NCBI GenBank assembly: GCA_023228825.1 | Contig: JALOAL010000008.1 | Location: 1-64,000, forward strand | DNA length: 64,000 nucleotides | From: Dehalococcoidia bacterium | GTDB lineage: Bacteria > Chloroflexota > Dehalococcoidia > UBA2979 | Reading direction: 5' to 3' | Made by a program: the position numbers and the translations under genes | Shown: positions 32,812-42,343 of the stretch, one piece after another | Layout: each line of letters begins with the position of its first letter | How positions within the stretch are numbered: position 1 is the stretch's first letter | The notes under the pieces: model-generated | Told to the model about the DNA's origin: nothing | Seen by the model: the letters and a program-made list of their open reading frames with translations, nothing else | The model's database searches: none

Positions 32812-34167
32812 CTATCCCTCGCGTTCCTCGCGGCCGTCGGCTTCGTCCACGATCAGGCGGGCGGAGCGGTTGCGCGTCAGGTAGGACCAGGCCCACTGGG
32901 TCACCACCAGCAAGCGGTTCTCCATCTCCACCAGTTGCAGCAGGTGGATGAACAGCCAGCCCAACCAGCCCAGAAAGCCGGTGACGCGGATGCGGCCCCG
33001 CTGGAAGACGGCGAAGCCTCGGCCCACGGTGGCCATGGAGCCCTGATCCTTGAATCGGAAGGGCGCGGCTTGGCGGCCGGACAGGCGCGCAAGGATGGCC
33101 GCGGCCGCGTACTCGCCGCCCTGCATCGCCACCGGCGCGAGGCCGGGCAGCGGTCTGCCGTCCGTGCCGGGCGCCGCCGCCATGTCGCCGATGACGGACA
33201 CCTCTGGGTGGCCGGGCAACGTCAGGTCCGTGCCCACCGGCACGCGGCCACCGCGGTCCACCTCCACCCCGGCCGCCGCCGCCACGCGGGCGGCCAGGGG
33301 CACCGCACGCACGCCGGCGGCCCAGATCACCGTGCGAGCGTCAATGCGCTCCTCCACGGCCTCGGGCTCACCGGGGGCGGTGGCGGTGCGGACGGTGATG
33401 CCCTCGGCGTCCACGGCCGTGACGAGGGTGCTGGTGCGGACGGTCACGCCCTGGCGCTCGAGTTCGCGCTGCGCCTTCGCCGCCAGCCCCGAGGGGTAGA
33501 CGGGCAGCACTTGCGACGCACCCTCCACCAGCACGATGCGCGTCTGCGTGGTGTCGATGCTGCGGAAGTCCTGGCGCAACGTGTCTCGCGCCAGTTCCGC
33601 GATGGCGCCCGCCATCTCCACCCCCGTGGGCCCCGCGCCGATGATCACGAACGTGAGCCAGCGGCGGAGCGCCACTCCCTGCGGCGCACCCCTCGCGCCC
33701 AGCAGTTCGGCGTGCTCGAACGCCCGCAGGATGCGGGCGCGGATGGCGGTGGCGTCCGCGACCGACTTCAGGCCGGGCGCGTGCTGCTCCCAGTCGTCGT
33801 TGCCGAACCACTGGTTCGTCGCGCCGGCGGCGACCACCAGGTGGTCGTAGCCCAGCCGCCGGTGGTCCAGCACCACCTCCCGCGCCTCCAGGTCCACGTC
33901 GCGCACCTCCGCGAGGAGGACGCGCACGTTCTCATGCTTGCGCAGGATGCGACGCAGCGGCACGGCGATATTCGCCGGCGACAGCCCGCCCGTGGCGACC
34001 TGGTAGAGCAGCGGCTGGAACAGGTGGTGATTGCGCCGGTCCACCAGCGTCACATCCACGGGCGCGCCTCGCAGCGCCCGCGCCACGGCCAGTCCCCCGA
34101 ACCCGCCCCCCACGATCACCACGTGCGGGCGCGGTGGCGTCAAGGGCTGCGGTGGTGTGGTGGCCAT
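32812..34167 (-). CDS. ndh: Type II NADH:quinone oxidoreductase (NDH-2-like)
   Basis: The 451-residue flavoprotein passes electrons from NADH to quinone without proton pumping. It has the FAD motif VVIVGGGFGGLAVARAL (15-31), FQPLLYQVATGGL, the second dinucleotide motif FVIIGAGPTGVEMAGAIAELA (about 173-193), the FAD-binding SVIGDMAA and a C-terminal amphipathic or hydrophobic membrane-attachment segment (GFLGWLGWLFIHLLQLVEM). ATG 34167 lies just after GAGG. Confidence 0.93.
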   Translation of the reverse strand: MATTPPQPLTPPRPHVVIVGGGFGGLAVARALRGAPVDVTLVDRRNHHLFQPLLYQVATGGLSPANIAVPLRRILRKHENVRVLLAEVRDVDLEAREVVLDHRRLGYDHLVVAAGATNQWFGNDDWEQHAPGLKSVADATAIRARILRAFEHAELLGARGAPQGVALRRWLTFVIIGAGPTGVEMAGAIAELARDTLRQDFRSIDTTQTRIVLVEGASQVLPVYPSGLAAKAQRELERQGVTVRTSTLVTAVDAEGITVRTATAPGEPEAVEERIDARTVIWAAGVRAVPLAARVAAAAGVEVDRGGRVPVGTDLTLPGHPEVSVIGDMAAAPGTDGRPLPGLAPVAMQGGEYAAAAILARLSGRQAAPFRFKDQGSMATVGRGFAVFQRGRIRVTGFLGWLGWLFIHLLQLVEMENRLLVVTQWAWSYLTRNRSARLIVDEADGREEREG

Positions 34168-34272
34168 GCCTCGATCGTACGGCCCGGCAGAAGGGACGGG
34201 GCTGAGGGTCGTGTGCAGTCGGGACGCGGGGTGCGGGGCGCCTCGAAACTGTCGAGGGCAGTGGGGCGCCGG

Positions 34273-35094
34273 TCAGCGGCCCTTGAACTCGGGCGGGCGC
34301 TTTTCCGCGAAGGCGCGGGGGCCTTCCTTCGCGTCCTCCGTCTGGCCGATTGCCCAGCGCAGGGCGCCGCCGAAGCGCAGCGCCTGGGGCAACGTCATGT
34401 CCATGCCCTGGTAGATCACGTCACGGAGGGACTTCACCGCCAGCGGGGCGTTCGAGGCGATCTTGAGGGCCACCCGTTCCACCTCCGGCAGGAGTCCCTC
34501 GGGCTGGACCACGCGGTTCACGAGGCCGTACTCGCGTGCGTGGGTGGCGTCGATGCGTTCCCCGGTGAAGAGCATCTCCAGCGCCTGGCCGAAGCCGATG
34601 ACGCGAGGGAGGCGGATGGGGGCGCCGGCGCCCGGGAAGAATCCGAGCGTAATCTCCGGCAGGCCGAACGACGCCTGCGTGGAGGCGATGCGGAAGTCAC
34701 ACGTGAGCGCCAGTTCAAGGCCGGCGCCCAGGCAGTACCCGTTGACGGCGGCGATCATCGGCTTGTCCGTGTCGAACGAGAAATAGGAGGGGGGCGGAGC
34801 GGCGGGGAAGGCTGTGGGGCCTCGCCCCTCGTCCTGGTTGCGGACGCGGTCCTTCAGGTCAGCGCCGGCGCAGAACGCCCGGCCCGCGCCGGTGATGACG
34901 CCCACACGGATCGCGTCGTCGTCTCGCACGCGCTCCAGCGCCGCCATCAGGGCCGCCGTCAGGTCGCCGTTGAGGGCGTTGAGGGCGTCTGGGCGGTTGA
35001 GCGTGATCCACGCCACGCCCTGCCGCACGTCCAGCAGCAGCGGCTCGCCCTCAGCCTGGCTCGTGCTGTCCGCGTTCGCCGGTTGCTCCGCCAT
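34273..35094 (-). CDS. Enoyl-CoA hydratase/isomerase family protein
   Basis: The 273-residue crotonase-fold protein has the oxyanion loop AFCAGADLKD (about 74-83) and NGYCLGAGLELALTCDFRIAS, followed by LPEITLGFFPGAGAP. Both usual catalytic Glu positions (GLELAL and LPEITLG) are present, so hydration of an enoyl-CoA is likely. Substrate chain length is unknown. GGGAGGT is just before the ATG. No other beta-oxidation gene is adjacent. Confidence 0.92.
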   Translation of the reverse strand: MAEQPANADSTSQAEGEPLLLDVRQGVAWITLNRPDALNALNGDLTAALMAALERVRDDDAIRVGVITGAGRAFCAGADLKDRVRNQDEGRGPTAFPAAPPPSYFSFDTDKPMIAAVNGYCLGAGLELALTCDFRIASTQASFGLPEITLGFFPGAGAPIRLPRVIGFGQALEMLFTGERIDATHAREYGLVNRVVQPEGLLPEVERVALKIASNAPLAVKSLRDVIYQGMDMTLPQALRFGGALRWAIGQTEDAKEGPRAFAEKRPPEFKGR

Positions 35095-35330
35095 TGCTAC
35101 CTCCCAATCACCCGCTGGACAGGCACTCTAGCAAGCAACGCGTACGGTCGCGGAGGCGCATTCACAGCCCGTCGCATGTATTTGCGAGACGCCTCGACCA
35201 TCCGGAGGGTGTAGATCGCCGGTGGGCTAGCGGGGACGCAGCCGGTCGCTCGCGGGCGTTCGACACCCCTCAGGTGCGGCGGTAGCATAAATAAAACCAG
35301 GGACTCCCCCGAACCCAGGCGAACGACTTC

Positions 35331-37025
35331 ATGGCCTCCTACATCTTTGTGACGGGTGGCGTTGTCTCTTCCGTGGGGAAGGGCATCGTCACCGCCTCGC
35401 TGGGCCGCATCCTCAAGGCCCGCGGGCTCACCGTCTCCATCCTCAAACTCGACCCGTACATCAACGTGGACCCCGGCACCATGTCGCCGTACCAGCACGG
35501 CGAGGTCTTTGTCACGGACGACGGCGCCGAGACGGACCTGGATCTGGGCCACTACGAGCGCTTCATCGACGCCGACCTGACGAGGAAGAACTCCTCTTCC
35601 TCCGGCCAGATCTACGAGGAAGTGATCCGCAAGGAGCGCCGCGGCGACTACCTGGGCGGCACCATCCAGGCCATCCCCCACGTCACGAACGAGATCAAGC
35701 GCCGCATCCGTGCCGCCGGTACGCAGTTGAAGGCGGACGTGGTCATCGTGGAGGTCGGCGGCACCGTCGGCGACATCGAGGGGCAGGTGTTCCTGGAGGC
35801 GATCTCCCAGATGCGTTATGCGCAGCCGGCGGACACGCTCTCCATCCATGTGACGCTGCTGCCCTACATCGGCTCCACGCACGAGTTGAAGACCAAGCCT
35901 ACGCAGCACTCCGTGCGCGAACTGCGCTCCTTCGGCATCCAGCCGGACGTGATCATCGCGCGCTCCGACATCCCGGTGCCGGAGGCCCTGCGCGAGAAGA
36001 TCGCCGCGTTCTGCTCCGTGCAGCGCGAAGCGGTCATCCCCCTGCAGACGGCGAACTCGATCTACGAGGTGCCCCTGATCCTGGAGGCCTCCGGCCTGGG
36101 CGAGATCGCGGGCCGCAAGTTCCACCTGCCAGAGGGCGTGAAGCCCGACCTGGAGGAGTGGGCGCGTTTCGTCGAGCGTCTGTCTGCGCCTCGGAAGCGC
36201 GCGCGCATCGCGCTGGTCGGGAAATACGTGGAACTGCACGACGCGTACCTCTCGATCAAGGAGGCGCTGGTGCACGCCGGCGTCCACAACGACGCCGCGC
36301 TGGACTTCCACTGGGTGCACGCCGAGCACATCGAGGAAGATGACGCCGCGAACCAGATCGGCGAGGTGGATGGCATCCTGCTCTGCCCCGGCTTCGGCGA
36401 CCGCGGGCTGGAGGGCAAGATCGCCGCAGTACGCTACGCGCGCGAGCAGCGCATCCCGTACCTGGGCGACTGCCTGGGCATGCAGATGCTGGTGGTGGAG
36501 TACGCGCGCAACGTGGTGAAGATGCCGGAGGCGAACACCACGGAGGCGGACCCGAAGACGCCGTTCCCCGTGATCTCCCTGCTCTCCGAGCAACAGGACG
36601 TGGTGGACCTGGGAGGCACGCTACGCCTGGGCGGGTACGACTGCCGCCTGGTGCCGGGCACCCGGGCGCACGCCGCGTACGGCTCGGACGTCGCGCGGGA
36701 ACGCCACCGCCACCGCTACGAGGTGAACAACGCGCTCCTCCCGCAACTGGAGCAGGCGGGCCTCGTGGTGGCCGGGCGTGACTCGGAGACCGGGCTGGTG
36801 GAGATCGTGGAGGTGCCGGACCACCCGTTCATGGTGGGTGCGCAGTTCCACCCGGAGTTCACCAGCCGGCCGAACCGCCCGAACCCGCTCTTCCGGGACT
36901 TCGTCCGCGCCGCCGTGGTCCACGCCACCGCCCGCACCGAGGCGACCCCTCCGGCCGAGGCCGGCTCGAACAGCAACACGGACACGGGCGACGGCCGCGA
37001 GCAGGGGCAGCGCAGCGTCGCCTAG
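35331..37025 (+). CDS. pyrG: CTP synthase
   Basis: The 564-residue enzyme makes CTP from UTP, glutamine and ATP. The synthase domain starts YIFVTGGVVSSVGKG and carries SILKLDPYINVDPGTMSPYQHGEV. The amidotransferase domain has the catalytic Cys in GDCLGMQMLV (about residue 381) and His/Glu in AQFHPEFTSRP (about 513-523). The C-terminal 25 residues are an unstructured Thr/Glu/Gly-rich tail. The leader begins with GGGACTCCCCC, which might be a pyrimidine-sensing start, but this is speculative. Confidence 0.98.
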   Translation: MASYIFVTGGVVSSVGKGIVTASLGRILKARGLTVSILKLDPYINVDPGTMSPYQHGEVFVTDDGAETDLDLGHYERFIDADLTRKNSSSSGQIYEEVIRKERRGDYLGGTIQAIPHVTNEIKRRIRAAGTQLKADVVIVEVGGTVGDIEGQVFLEAISQMRYAQPADTLSIHVTLLPYIGSTHELKTKPTQHSVRELRSFGIQPDVIIARSDIPVPEALREKIAAFCSVQREAVIPLQTANSIYEVPLILEASGLGEIAGRKFHLPEGVKPDLEEWARFVERLSAPRKRARIALVGKYVELHDAYLSIKEALVHAGVHNDAALDFHWVHAEHIEEDDAANQIGEVDGILLCPGFGDRGLEGKIAAVRYAREQRIPYLGDCLGMQMLVVEYARNVVKMPEANTTEADPKTPFPVISLLSEQQDVVDLGGTLRLGGYDCRLVPGTRAHAAYGSDVARERHRHRYEVNNALLPQLEQAGLVVAGRDSETGLVEIVEVPDHPFMVGAQFHPEFTSRPNRPNPLFRDFVRAAVVHATARTEATPPAEAGSNSNTDTGDGREQGQRSVA

Positions 37026-37091
37026 CGATCCTGGATCGCGTAACACGACACATCACGCGCCTATGTGCGCGGCAACCGGACTGGCGGACGC

Positions 37092-37559
37092 ATGACCACC
37101 TGGCGGTTCATCCACCTGATCGCGCTCTTCTACCTCATGGCCGGGGTGGGCAACACCGTGGTGCCCGTCTGGAAAGCCTGGCTGGCGGAGACGCTGGAGG
37201 AGAAGGTGCTGCACCTGCAGGACGCCCAGCGCAACGAGACGTTCTTCCTGCTCCCGGGCATGATCGCCACGCTCTTCTCCGGCTACGCGTGGGCGGCGTC
37301 CGAGGACTACAACGTGATCACCACGGGGTGGCTGGTGGCGCTGCAACTGCTGACGCTGGTGGACCTCTTCATCTTCATTCCGCTGCTGGGCGTGGGGCTG
37401 CGTCGCGTGCGCTTCCTGGCGCTGGCGGCGAAGAAGCATGGCGAGGTCACGGACGAACTCCGGGACGCGCTGGCTGACAACGTGCCCCTGGTGTTCGGTA
37501 CGCTGATCGTGCTGACCATCCCGATCATGGTCTGGCTCCCGGTCTATAAGCCGTTCTAG
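37092..37559 (+). CDS. Four-helix membrane protein (DUF2269-like)
   Basis: The 155-residue protein has four helices, beginning RFIHLIALFYLMAGVGNTVVP with an early His, and ending VLTIPIMVWLPVYKPF. It is similar in layout to the protein at 23325-23840. ATG 37092 was chosen; an in-frame start lies nine codons upstream. It lies 66 bp after pyrG, and transaldolase follows 77 bp downstream. Function unknown. Confidence 0.65.
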   Translation: MTTWRFIHLIALFYLMAGVGNTVVPVWKAWLAETLEEKVLHLQDAQRNETFFLLPGMIATLFSGYAWAASEDYNVITTGWLVALQLLTLVDLFIFIPLLGVGLRRVRFLALAAKKHGEVTDELRDALADNVPLVFGTLIVLTIPIMVWLPVYKPF

Positions 37560-37636
37560 GCCAGCCCGTGGGCCAGGGACGGCCGACCGCCCCGAAGACT
37601 GCAATTGACCACTGGCTGAAACACTGGAGCCGCAGA

Positions 37637-38284
37637 ATGCGCATCTTCCTGGACACCGCCAGCATCGACGACATCAGGCGCGGCGCCTCCCTCGGCGTGG
37701 TGGACGGCGTCACCACCAACCCCTCGCTCGTGGCGAAGGAGGGCGTCCAGTACCGCGACCGCGTGCTGGAGATCTGCCAGGTGGTGGACGGCCCCATCTC
37801 CGCCGAGTGCATCTCCACGGAGTACGACGCCCTGGTGGAGGAGGCGCGCCGCGTGGCCGCCTGGCACGAGAACGTGGTGGTCAAGATCCCCATGGGCGAG
37901 GTGGGCCTGCGCGCCATCAAGACCGTGAGCGCGGAGGGCATCCGCGTGAACACCACCCTGGTCTTCTCCGCCAACCAGGCGCTGCTGGCCGCCAAGGCCG
38001 GCGCCGCCTACGTCTCCCCCTTCATCGGCCGCCTGAACGACGCTGGACACGACGGCATGGAGGTGATCCGGGAGATCGTGGCGGTCTTCGACACGTTCAA
38101 CCTGCCCACCCAGGTGCTGGCCGCCAGCATCCGTAACCCGCGCGACGTGACGGACGCCGCGCTGGCCGGGGCCCACGTGGCCACCATCCCGCCGGCCATC
38201 CTCCACCAGATGGTCCAGCACCCCCTGACCGACAAGGGCATCGAAATCTTCCTGCGGGACGCGCAGAAGTACACGCCGGTCTAG
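37637..38284 (+). CDS. Transaldolase / fructose-6-phosphate aldolase-like
   Basis: The 215-residue short (MipB/FSA-type) transaldolase starts MRIFLDTASIDDIRRG. It has GVTTNPSLVAKEG, the Schiff-base Lys in VVVKIPMG (about residue 83), NTTLVFSANQALLAA and SPFIGRLND. It transfers a dihydroxyacetone unit in the pentose phosphate pathway. The short form cannot be separated from FSA by eye. GGAG lies eight bases before ATG 37637. Confidence 0.93.
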   Translation: MRIFLDTASIDDIRRGASLGVVDGVTTNPSLVAKEGVQYRDRVLEICQVVDGPISAECISTEYDALVEEARRVAAWHENVVVKIPMGEVGLRAIKTVSAEGIRVNTTLVFSANQALLAAKAGAAYVSPFIGRLNDAGHDGMEVIREIVAVFDTFNLPTQVLAASIRNPRDVTDAALAGAHVATIPPAILHQMVQHPLTDKGIEIFLRDAQKYTPV

Positions 38285-38496
38285 GGGTTGGTCGGGAGCC
38301 TCAGGGGCTGATGGTTCCTGCCTCCTCGGCCGCTCGCGGAACATGACGCGGCATTGTACTTGTAGAACACGCCGGGGTTCGACTACCATGGACACTAGCC
38401 CACAGGTCGGTGGGCACCCCCAACGGTTCCAGTGCACGCTCCCCGATTGCACGGGCCAGTCGCACGGGACCCCCGTAAAACAGATCAGGCTTGCTC
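38285..38496. other. rho leader region
   Basis: The 212 bp between transaldolase and rho have no clear terminator. A short frame from ATG 38388 runs out of frame into rho with no ribosome site, so it is not called as a leader peptide. Rho mRNA leaders are attenuation targets in other bacteria. Confidence 0.4.
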
Positions 38497-39933
38497 ATGA
38501 CTACATCGTCGCGCGGACGCGATCTCGCGTCTTCGGATGTTCCCGGACGAACTCGTCGTCGTTCCCGGCGGAGCGGCAGCCCCGCGGGCGGCGGCGGAGG
38601 CAGTCGCGGTCGCGCCCCACAGGCTGACCCGTCGCTGGAGCCGATGCCGGAGATCGATCCCGATGTCCCGGTACTCAACATCGCAGACCTGGAACAGCGG
38701 TCACGCGATGAGTTGATCACCCTCGCGGAGACCGAGTTCGGCCTCGAGGCGATCGCCGGGGTGCCGAAGCCAGAACTGATCTTCCGCATCCTGGAGGGCC
38801 AGGCGGAACGCCGCGGCACCATCTTCTCCGGTGGTGTCCTCACCATCGTGGACGACGGCTTCGGCTTCCTCCGCGGGGAGCGCCTGCTCCCGGGCCCCAA
38901 CGACGTCTACGTCTCCCAGTCCCAGATCCGGCGCTTTGGCCTGCGTTCCGGGGACTACGTCACCGGCCAGGTGCGCCAGCCCAAGTCGTCTGAGAAGTAC
39001 TACGGCCTGCTCCGGGTGGACGCCATCAACGGCATGGACCCGGAGGACGCCAAGCGGCGCCCGGACTTCGACTCGCTCACGCCCATCTTCCCCAACAAGA
39101 TGCTGCGCCTGGAGACAGACCAGCACGAACTCTCCCAGCGCGTGGTGGACCTCTTTGCCCCCATTGGCCGGGGTCAGCGCGGGCTGATCGTCTCGCCGCC
39201 CAAGGCCGGCAAGACCATGCTGCTGAAGTCCATTGCCCACGGCATCACCGGCAACTGGTCGGACATCCACCTCATGGTGCTGCTGATCGGTGAGCGCCCG
39301 GAGGAAGTGACGGACATGCGCCGCTCGGTGCGCGGCGAGGTGATCGCCTCCACGTTCGACGAGCCGGTGGAAGACCACACGCGCGTCACGGAAGTGGCCA
39401 TCGAGCGCGCGAAGCGCCTGGTGGAGGGCGGCGTGGACGTGGTGATCCTGATGGACTCCATCACCCGCCTGGCCCGCGCCTACAACACCGCCATGCCCAC
39501 CTCTGGACGCACGCTGTCCGGCGGTATGGACCCCATTGCCCTCTACCCGCCCAAGCGCTTCTTCGGCGCCGCCCGCAACACGGAAGAGGGCGGCAGCCTC
39601 ACCATCATCGCCACCTGCCTCGTGGAGACGGGTTCGCGGATGGACGAGGTGATCTTCGAGGAGTTCAAGGGCACCGGGAACATGGAACTGCGCCTCTCCC
39701 GCCGGCTGGCGGAAAAGCGCGTCTACCCGGCCATCGACGTGCTGGGCTCGTCCACCCGCCGGGAGGACCTGCTCTTCGGCGAGGACGAACTGCGCCAGAT
39801 CTGGCTGCTCCGCCGCATGGCCTCCATGCTGGAGGAAGACAGCGGCGACGCGACCGACCGCATCCTGGAGCGCATGTCCAAGACCAAGTCGAACGCGGAG
39901 TTCCTCGCGACCCTCAAGACAGACGTCATCTAG
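38497..39933 (+). CDS. rho: Transcription termination factor Rho
   Basis: The 478-residue hexameric RNA helicase ends untranslated transcripts. An Arg/Gly/Ser-rich N-terminal extension (about 1-50) precedes the Rho N-terminal and cold-shock RNA-binding domains (FLRGERLLPGPNDVYVSQSQIRRFGLRSGD). The motor has Walker A PPKAGKTMLLKSIA (about 232), Walker B VVILMDSITRLARAYN, and the Q and R loops GTGNMELRLSRRL. Extra N-terminal Arg/Gly stretches are common in high-GC bacteria. ATG 38497 has only a weak ribosome site; a strong terminator follows. Confidence 0.98.
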   Translation: MTTSSRGRDLASSDVPGRTRRRSRRSGSPAGGGGGSRGRAPQADPSLEPMPEIDPDVPVLNIADLEQRSRDELITLAETEFGLEAIAGVPKPELIFRILEGQAERRGTIFSGGVLTIVDDGFGFLRGERLLPGPNDVYVSQSQIRRFGLRSGDYVTGQVRQPKSSEKYYGLLRVDAINGMDPEDAKRRPDFDSLTPIFPNKMLRLETDQHELSQRVVDLFAPIGRGQRGLIVSPPKAGKTMLLKSIAHGITGNWSDIHLMVLLIGERPEEVTDMRRSVRGEVIASTFDEPVEDHTRVTEVAIERAKRLVEGGVDVVILMDSITRLARAYNTAMPTSGRTLSGGMDPIALYPPKRFFGAARNTEEGGSLTIIATCLVETGSRMDEVIFEEFKGTGNMELRLSRRLAEKRVYPAIDVLGSSTRREDLLFGEDELRQIWLLRRMASMLEEDSGDATDRILERMSKTKSNAEFLATLKTDVI

Positions 39934-39951
39934 ACCGAAGATCGCCGGAGG

Positions 39952-39982
39952 AGCGCGCTCGGAGCCCCGAGCGCGCTTCGCC
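39952..39982 (+). terminator. Intrinsic terminator of rho
   Basis: AGCGCGCTCGG (39952-39962) and CCGAGCGCGCT (39967-39977) form an 11-bp stem with an AGCC loop, followed by TCGCC. It lacks a T run, so its strength is uncertain. Confidence 0.6.
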
Positions 39983-40008
39983 ATGCCGCCGCACGTGCGT
40001 GCGAAAAA

Positions 40009-40116
40009 ACAGGGCTACGGGATTGTTTGTGCGAGGGCGCACAAGGTAGCCTTTCCGCTGGTGGTTGGCGCGCCGGGCGGGTGCGTCACAAAGGCATACA
40101 GCCACCAACGCCCTGT
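40009..40116 (+). promoter_or_regulatory. Structured RNA leader before the LysM/M23 hydrolase
   Basis: ACAGGGC (40009-40015) pairs with GCCCTGT (40110-40116), closing a 108-nt element. Inside are TTGTGCG/CGCACAA (40027-40033 with 40038-40044), the long-range pair GTAGCCTTT (40046-40054) with AAAGGC-a-TAC (40090-40099), and a TGGTGG/CCACCA pair. Some pairings exclude each other. Riboswitches for c-di-AMP often precede cell-wall hydrolase genes, but the known ydaO consensus was not found, so no class is assigned. Confidence 0.45.
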
Positions 40117-40190
40117 CTTGCAGCGCCGGGCCATGCTCGGGCCGTTGGAGGCAGGTTCTGTGCGACGGGCGACGCCGGGCCGGCCAGGCC

Positions 40191-41405
40191 ATGCGTGCGC
40201 GCCGCGAGGGGAGCCGCACGATCCACGGGACGCTCACGCCCAAACGGCCACCGCGCCGCAGCCGCCGGCTGCTCCGCGCACGCGTGCACGGGAATCATCC
40301 TCCCGGCCGCCTGCGGCCCTCTGTGCTTCCGGGGCTACACTTCTCCATCGTCGGGGCGCTGCTGGGGCTGATCCTGATGGTGGGGGCGTTCCCGGTGCAG
40401 GTGTCCGACCTGCCTTCCCAGCCCGCCCTGAGCGCCAGCCGGGTGAGCCTCCCCGGCCTGGCAGCCGCAGTCCCCACCGCCAGCACCCAGTCCCTGGCCG
40501 TCAACCCCGTCCCCCTCACCCTGATGGCTGTCGGCGGCCCCACCGATATTGTCACTGACGGCACCGACCGCACCGAGGAGACGCTGAGCGCCCTGGAGGG
40601 CGAGCAGGCGTCGTCCTCCGCCCCCGCCTCCCTGGACGGCAACGAGACGAACGAGAAGATCCCGATCTTCTTCGAGTACGAGGTGAGCCCCGGCGACACG
40701 CTGGGCCAGATCGCTGACCGCTTCGGCGTGCGGGTGGACCACATCGTCTGGAACAACAGCGACGTGCAGAACGCCAACGACATCGCCCCCGGCCAGCGGC
40801 TGCAGATCCCCAGCGTCCCGGGCATCATCCACTCCGTGCGCGTGGACGAGACGGTCACGGAGATCGCTGACCGCTACGACGCAGACTGGCGCGAGATCGT
40901 GGAGTTCCGGGCCAACGGCCTGGACAACGACCCGAACAACATCCTGCCCAGCACCCTGATCCTGGTGCCGGGCGGCCGCCGCGTGCCGCTGGAGGTCGCC
41001 TTGCCCGACCGGCCGGGCACGGGCTCCGTGGAACCGGGCGCCGGTGGATGGGCATGGCCTGTGGCCGGCGCGCTCACCTCGCCGTACGGCCCGGCCCACC
41101 CGCTGGGCATCGACATCGCGGCGCCGGTGGGGTCCACGATCTACGCGGCCACCAGCGGCACGGTCACCTTCGTGGGCGGCAACCCGTGCTGTTCATACGG
41201 CTATCACGTGATCATTGACCACGGGAACGGCTACGAGACGCTGTACGCCCACCTCTCCGACTTCGCGGTGGGTGGAGGCCAGTACGTCAACGCCGGCGAG
41301 GCGATCGGCTGGATCGGCATGACCGGCCGCACCACCGGCCCCCACGTCCACTTCGAGGTGCGCCGCAACGGCGTCTACCAGAACCCGCTGATCTACCTGC
41401 CGTAA
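40191..41405 (+). CDS. LysM-domain M23 peptidase
   Basis: The roughly 404-residue envelope protein has an Arg-rich N-terminus and one membrane or signal helix (HFSIVGALLGLILMVGAF). Two LysM domains follow (YEVSPGDTLGQIADRFGV ... LQIPSVPG; and IHSVRVDETVTEIADRYDA ... ILVPGG). The M23 endopeptidase domain has HPLGIDIA (zinc His and Asp) and GPHVHFEVR (HxH). It binds and cleaves peptidoglycan, unless it serves as an activator. ATG 40191 is chosen; the start is not certain. The upstream RNA leader is strongly structured. Confidence 0.92.
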   Translation: MRARREGSRTIHGTLTPKRPPRRSRRLLRARVHGNHPPGRLRPSVLPGLHFSIVGALLGLILMVGAFPVQVSDLPSQPALSASRVSLPGLAAAVPTASTQSLAVNPVPLTLMAVGGPTDIVTDGTDRTEETLSALEGEQASSSAPASLDGNETNEKIPIFFEYEVSPGDTLGQIADRFGVRVDHIVWNNSDVQNANDIAPGQRLQIPSVPGIIHSVRVDETVTEIADRYDADWREIVEFRANGLDNDPNNILPSTLILVPGGRRVPLEVALPDRPGTGSVEPGAGGWAWPVAGALTSPYGPAHPLGIDIAAPVGSTIYAATSGTVTFVGGNPCCSYGYHVIIDHGNGYETLYAHLSDFAVGGGQYVNAGEAIGWIGMTGRTTGPHVHFEVRRNGVYQNPLIYLP

Positions 41406-41442
41406 CCCGCGGCCCTGCCACATCCGCGAAACGCACGAACGG

Positions 41443-41469
41443 ACGAGGCGCCCCCATGGGGCGCCTCGT
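41443..41469. terminator. Bidirectional intrinsic terminator
   Basis: ACGAGGCGCCCC (41443-41454) and GGGGCGCCTCGT (41458-41469) form a 12-bp stem with a CAT loop between two convergent genes (M23 and MBL-fold). Confidence 0.75.
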
Positions 41470-41518
41470 GGCCTGGACCTGTGCCTGTCCTGTGCTTACC
41501 CGGGGAGCGCGGAGGCGG

Positions 41519-42169
41519 CTAGCGGGCCTCCAGCAGGACGATGCGCTTCACATCGTCCCCAACGTCTCGCTTTGTGACGGTGAAGCGGGAGACGGGCTCC
41601 TCCGGCGGCGTGCCGGCCATGGCGGAGACGAAGGCCTTCAGCGCGGTCTCGTCCGCCGGGTCGTAGCCCACGGGAATCACGATGGAGGGCTCCAGGGCAC
41701 GGATCGCCTTCGCGGTGTCAGCGCCGTTCAGGGTGTCTGGCATGGCGATGGGCACGATCACGATGTCCGCGTGGGACAGGACGTCCAGCGCCGCCGCAGA
41801 GGGCGGCACGCCCATCCCGCCCAGGTGCGCCACCCGCACGTCCTCCGCCTCGTAGAGCCAGAGCGTGCTACCCAGGGCCTTGGGATCTGCGTCCGGGTCC
41901 TCGGCGCCCCTGAGCGAACAGCGCACGCCCTCCACGATGACGCCTCGGATCTCGTACTCGCCGGGGCCGGTGAGAACCATGGGGTCGCCATCTGCGGGCG
42001 CCACCTGGGCCACGCCGTTGCGGTGGCGGTCGTCATGGCTGACGGTGATGATGTGCGCGTCCGGGCGGCCCATGGTGCCAGCCACGGACTTGTCGTACGG
42101 GTCCATCACCACCGCCGCGTTGCGGGTGCGCATGCGGGTCGCGGCAAAGCCCAACCACGTCAGGTCCAT
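41519..42169 (-). CDS. MBL-fold (UPF0173-like) protein
   Basis: The 216-residue protein follows the small metallo-beta-lactamase-fold layout of the YtkL/UPF0173-type group: DLTWLGFAATRMRT at the start, a metal-like motif VSHDDRHRNGV in place of the usual HxHxDH, GEYEIRGVIVEGV, DVRVAHLGGMG, and VIVPIAMP. The motif is altered (His-Asp-Asp-x-His), so zinc binding and catalysis are uncertain. GGAGGA is just before ATG 42169. Confidence 0.7.
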   Translation of the reverse strand: MDLTWLGFAATRMRTRNAAVVMDPYDKSVAGTMGRPDAHIITVSHDDRHRNGVAQVAPADGDPMVLTGPGEYEIRGVIVEGVRCSLRGAEDPDADPKALGSTLWLYEAEDVRVAHLGGMGVPPSAAALDVLSHADIVIVPIAMPDTLNGADTAKAIRALEPSIVIPVGYDPADETALKAFVSAMAGTPPEEPVSRFTVTKRDVGDDVKRIVLLEAR

Positions 42170-42343
42170 CAGTCCTCCAGAGGCGCCAGGGAGACCCCGA
42201 TCTTATCGAGGGCGCCCGTCAGGGGGTAGGTCGGTCCGGCGATGCGCTCCCGCCACGCGAGGCGCGTCCATTCGGAACCGGTCGAAGGGCGGAGGGGCCG
42301 GGACGGCGCAGCACTCCCTCGCGCTCCGCGGCCCAAGGCGGCG

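Noticed and set aside
38388..38627. Leader peptide before rho
   Set aside because: No ribosome site; it runs far into rho in another frame with Arg/Ser-rich shadow composition.
40009..40116. c-di-AMP (ydaO) or c-di-GMP riboswitch
   Set aside because: Neither consensus core was recognised; reported as an unclassified structured leader.
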